A stretch of 64,000 nt of DNA, from NCBI GenBank assembly GCA_050084515.1, contig CM114271.1, positions 17,608,001 to 17,672,000 on the forward strand, given 5' to 3'. This document shows positions 61,617 through 64,000 of this stretch, piece by piece. The notes under the pieces were generated by a model. That model searched no databases. It was not told where the DNA came from and saw only the letters and a program-made list of their open reading frames with translations. Numbering within the stretch: position 1 is the stretch's first letter; each line of letters opens with the position of its first letter. Origin of the DNA: Blasia pusilla. Taxonomy: Eukaryota > Marchantiophyta > Marchantiopsida > Blasiales. The position numbers and the translations under genes were made by a program.

Positions 61617-62753
61617 GTGGAGGTGGAAATTGAGGGCCATACTATTAAGAAGGTCCCCATTGATTCCGGAAGCGGAATCAATATTATGACGGAGCAAACA
61701 GCTCGGGGCCTAGGGTACACGGTGTACGAGCCCACCGACAAGTATTTGCGGTTTGCGGATCAATCCCGGAAGAGACCCCTCGGACAGCTCACGCAAATTC
61801 CGACCATGCTCGGGGGGATGTTGTTTCTGTTGGACTACTTAGTCTTGCAGCCCTTGACCGCGACGGGCTATCCTTTGCTCATCGGAAGACCCTGGCTGTA
61901 TGGCGCGAGGGTGACTACAGATTGGAAAAGGCGACGTTTCACGTTCCAGGCGCTGAATCAGGTCTCGAAGCGGCTCATCAAGCTGTCATGGAAATCTCGA
62001 CCACCCCAAGGAGAGACGCCACCGACTGACGACGGCTATACGTCAAATCAAGACAACACCACCGCTACTAAGTCCTCGTCCAATGTATATTATTTAGAAT
62101 GTTATGAAATAGAAGAGGAGGCGGTACCCTCCAAGCCAAGGTCGACTCGAAAGGAAGAGAAGCTAGGTCATAGCACCTTCCAGTTTACAGAAAACATGGT
62201 TCAGGAGCAGGACTACGTCCAGGTCAATATTGCAGATCAAAAGTCTCTCCGCCTTTTGGCGGATTTGTCTCCCACCACACTTATAAAATATAAAAGACTA
62301 CTGTTTGAGTATTTGGATGTCTTTGCATACTCCATGGATGAAATGACAGGCATTCCCGCACAATATGGTGAACACCGAATTGATCTTAAAGAAGGGGCGG
62401 TCCCGGTGCGAATGCGACAATATCGACTGAATCCGAAGTACTCATTGTTAGTCAAGGACGAGATCGATCAGCGTCTCGAGGCAGGAATAATCTATCCGGT
62501 GTTAAGCAGCGAGTGGATGTCGCCCATCGTAATTGTACCTAAAAAACAAACGGGCAAAATCCGAGTGTGCCAGGACTATCGGAAATTAAATGCCGCCACC
62601 TTAAAAGACCACCATCCTCTACCTTTCACCGGCGGTATTTTGGATAAAGTGGCCGGGCACGAGCGTTATACTTTCTTGGACAAATATTCGGGGTACAACC
62701 AGGTATCCATACGAGAAAAGGATCGTCCCCTCACAACGTTCACAACGGACTAG
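61617..62753 (+). pseudogene. Protease and start of reverse transcriptase, element D
   Basis: The frame begins EVEIEGHTIKKVPIDSGSG, a retropepsin with the intact D-S-G active site, then IGRPWLYGARV near residue 90. After a linker, RT starts with YRLNPKYSLLVKDEIDQRL, followed by EWMSPIVIVPKKQTGKIRVC, the QDYRKLN and PLPF motifs, and TFLDKYSGYNQV. The frame ends at a TAG at 62751 where relatives have a Trp (TTD-W-GTFAYRVMPFGL), so a single G-to-A change makes the stop. Homology goes on after it. This lineage's RT is different from that of A. Confidence 0.85.
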
Positions 62754-63690
62754 GGAACTTTCGCATATCGCGTAATGCCTTTTGGGTTGTGCAATGCCCC
62801 GGCTACTTTCCAACGGATGATGATCTCCATCTTGACAAGGAGAAAGAGTCTGATTCGCTTGATCTGAGAACCTCCATCTTCAAGGAGTTCGTGGAAGTTC
62901 TTGGAAATCTTTTAGACGATTTTTGTATCTTGACGGAGGCCAAACATCTGGAAAAGTTAGAGTTAACACTCACGCTTGTCGCATGAAGTGCATTTGTCCT
63001 GCATCCGGACAAATCGTATATCGCTATGAAACAAGGAATTTCTTTGGGACGAGTGTCGGCGCAAGGAATTGAGGTCGACAAGGCCAAGGTGGATATTATC
63101 GTTGTATTGGAACCACCTACTAATCTCCGGGAATTGAGAGGATTCTTGGGACATGTCGGGTACTATCGACGGTTTATTAAAGATTACGGGGTAAAAGCGG
63201 GCGCTCTTACTGCATTACTTAAGAAGACCACCGAATGGGAGTGGACACCAACGTGCCAAGTGGCATTTGACACCTTAAAAGACGCATTGCAAAAAGCTCC
63301 TGTACTTCGGTCCCCCGATTGGACCAAACCCTTCCACATATATGTGGACACATCCTCATTTGGCATTGGAGTAGTGCTCAGCGAATTGGATGAGCACAAA
63401 CATGATTTTCCAATTTACTACGCCGGCCGACAACTATCGGCGGCAGTGCAGAAATATACAACTACCAAACGAGAGGCTTTAGCATGGTCTTCTCGTGTAA
63501 AAAGTTCCGGCACTATTTATTAGGGTACGAATTTGTCTTTCATGTGGATTATTTTGCACTCAAACCCTTGATGGTGAAAGCCGACCTGTCATGACGCATT
63601 GCACGGTGGATCTTGTTGCTACAAGAATTCACATTCGATGTGGTGACCCAGGCCAGCAAGGTGCATACCAATGCCGATTTTGTTTCACCC
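62754..63690 (+). pseudogene. Reverse transcriptase C-terminal part and RNase H, element D
   Basis: After the stop, AYRVMPFGLCNAPATFQRM continues the RT. An inserted or duplicated stretch (62820-62880) shifts the frame. LLDDFCILTEAKHLEKLEL carries the catalytic DD pair. The frame 63026-63523 has the thumb and RNase H start: LRELRGFLGHVGYYRRFI, ALTALLKK, FHIYVDTSSFGIGVVL, YYAGRQLSAAVQKY. RNase H continues to a VHTNADFVS end at about 63690, the normal C-terminus of this domain. Confidence 0.85.
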
Positions 63691-64000
63691 CTTTGGACAT
63701 CACCCCGATTGTGTGGTGTATCCCAGATGAGGGTATTCGGGTGTTGGATCTCTTTGGAGGGATCCAAAGAGATCCAACCCCTCCATTTACCCCTCCGTTT
63801 TCCCGACTTGTTTTCTGTGCCCGCCATTAAGGGTTACCTCATTTCCCTACCGAGGGACATTTCATTATTTGGGGCGCGGGACTTCGAGCAGGTAGGGAGC
63901 ATAGACTTGGTCACTCCTGGTTGGTCATGATAGGGCCAGTCGGGTGCTCGACGGAGAAGCGGATTAAATGACTCTCGTTCCATGTTATTTTGGGAAATGA
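63690..64000 (+). pseudogene. Methyltransferase fragment after RNase H, element D
   Basis: Right after the RNase H end, and one base out of its frame, the plus strand reads PLDITPIVWCIPDEGIRVLD then LFGGI (63729-63763), methyltransferase motif I with the same upstream residues as A (PL-TTPIV). About 40 codons are then missing, replaced by a hairpin (63746-63775). Homology resumes with FPDLF, PRDISLFGA and VGSIDLV, and the catalytic PCQ of motif IV is replaced by Ser and two stops (about 63925-63933). The window ends shortly after a LFWEM segment. So the enzyme is inactive here. Confidence 0.75.
63746..63775. repeat. Hairpin: 13-bp perfect inverted repeat with 4-base loop
   Basis: GGATCTCTTTGGA and TCCAAAGAGATCC are exact reverse complements with GGGA between them. 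It sits at the junction of an internal deletion in the methyltransferase. Confidence 0.95.

Larger units (their letters stand above)
57691..64000 (+). mobile_element. Element D: Tat-like Ty3/gypsy retrotransposon, inserted in element C
   Basis: Order: 5' LTR, primer-binding site, leader, gag with two knuckles (59707-60849), a gap with scattered frames, protease and RT (61617-62753), RT and RNase H (62760-63690), then a methyltransferase fragment (63690-64000), running off the window. The primer-binding site TGGCGCCGCTGTCGGGGA is typical of the Tat/Ogre-type gypsy lineage. It starts within the gag of element C, so it is the younger insertion. Coding contains a few stops and frameshifts, less damage than in A. 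Confidence 0.8.

Overview
The window looks like repeat-rich nuclear DNA of a green plant (streptophyte, most likely a land plant). Three intron-containing host genes are of plant type. There are telo-box motifs with the plant TTTAGGG core, and remnants of Ty1/copia, Ty3/gypsy and hAT-like elements. I cannot name the species from sequence alone. No CRISPR array, rRNA gene or convincing tRNA gene was seen.

Host genes: (1) a WD40 protein of the WDR89 type, plus strand, 16444-19659, 8 exons, 380 codons when spliced; (2) a BAT1/GABA-permease-type amino acid transporter, minus strand, 30670-27358, 8 exons including a 19-nt microexon, 513 codons; (3) TFIID subunit TAF2, minus strand, 49958-40223, 25 exons, 1424 codons, with one GC-AG intron. 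In all three the reading phase closes across every predicted junction. They are unrelated in function and separated by repeats, so no operon-like logic applies.

Repeat layout: 1-1600 is the 3' end of a plus-strand gypsy-like element (integrase tail fused to a PHD finger, then LTR-type sequence). It abuts a minus-strand gypsy-like element A (1601-about 6470). Element B (about 7200-10440, minus) is an internally deleted relative. 11724-12560 is a decayed LINE-like fragment, and 12900-13690 is LTR-like. 14701-15262 holds (CT)n tracts. 21340-23760 and 33041-37945 are copia remnants, the second with both LTRs. 24136-24945 is an unrecognised ORF with 45-bp tandem repeats. 52880-53651 is a hAT-like fragment broken by LTR sequence. 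55266-57690 (element C, minus) is another relative of A, broken by insertion of a Tat-like gypsy element D (57691 to the window end, plus).

The notable system is the A/B/C/E retrotransposon family. Element A carries a C5 cytosine DNA methyltransferase (motifs I, IV PCQG, VI ENV, VIII, and the final GFP block) between protease and reverse transcriptase. Element B keeps methyltransferase motif I. The 3' end at 54-650, linked to B by the same polypurine/LTR sequence, ends in a PHD finger. The inferred ancestral layout is Gag - two CCHC knuckles - protease - DNA methyltransferase - RT/RNase H - integrase - PHD: a mobile element with both a DNA-methylation writer and a chromatin reader. Element D, of a different gypsy lineage, has a methyltransferase fragment directly after RNase H. 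All copies here are decayed. Retrotransposon-borne cytosine methyltransferases have been reported in dinoflagellates and charophyte algae; the PHD pairing and the second placement in D appear less documented.
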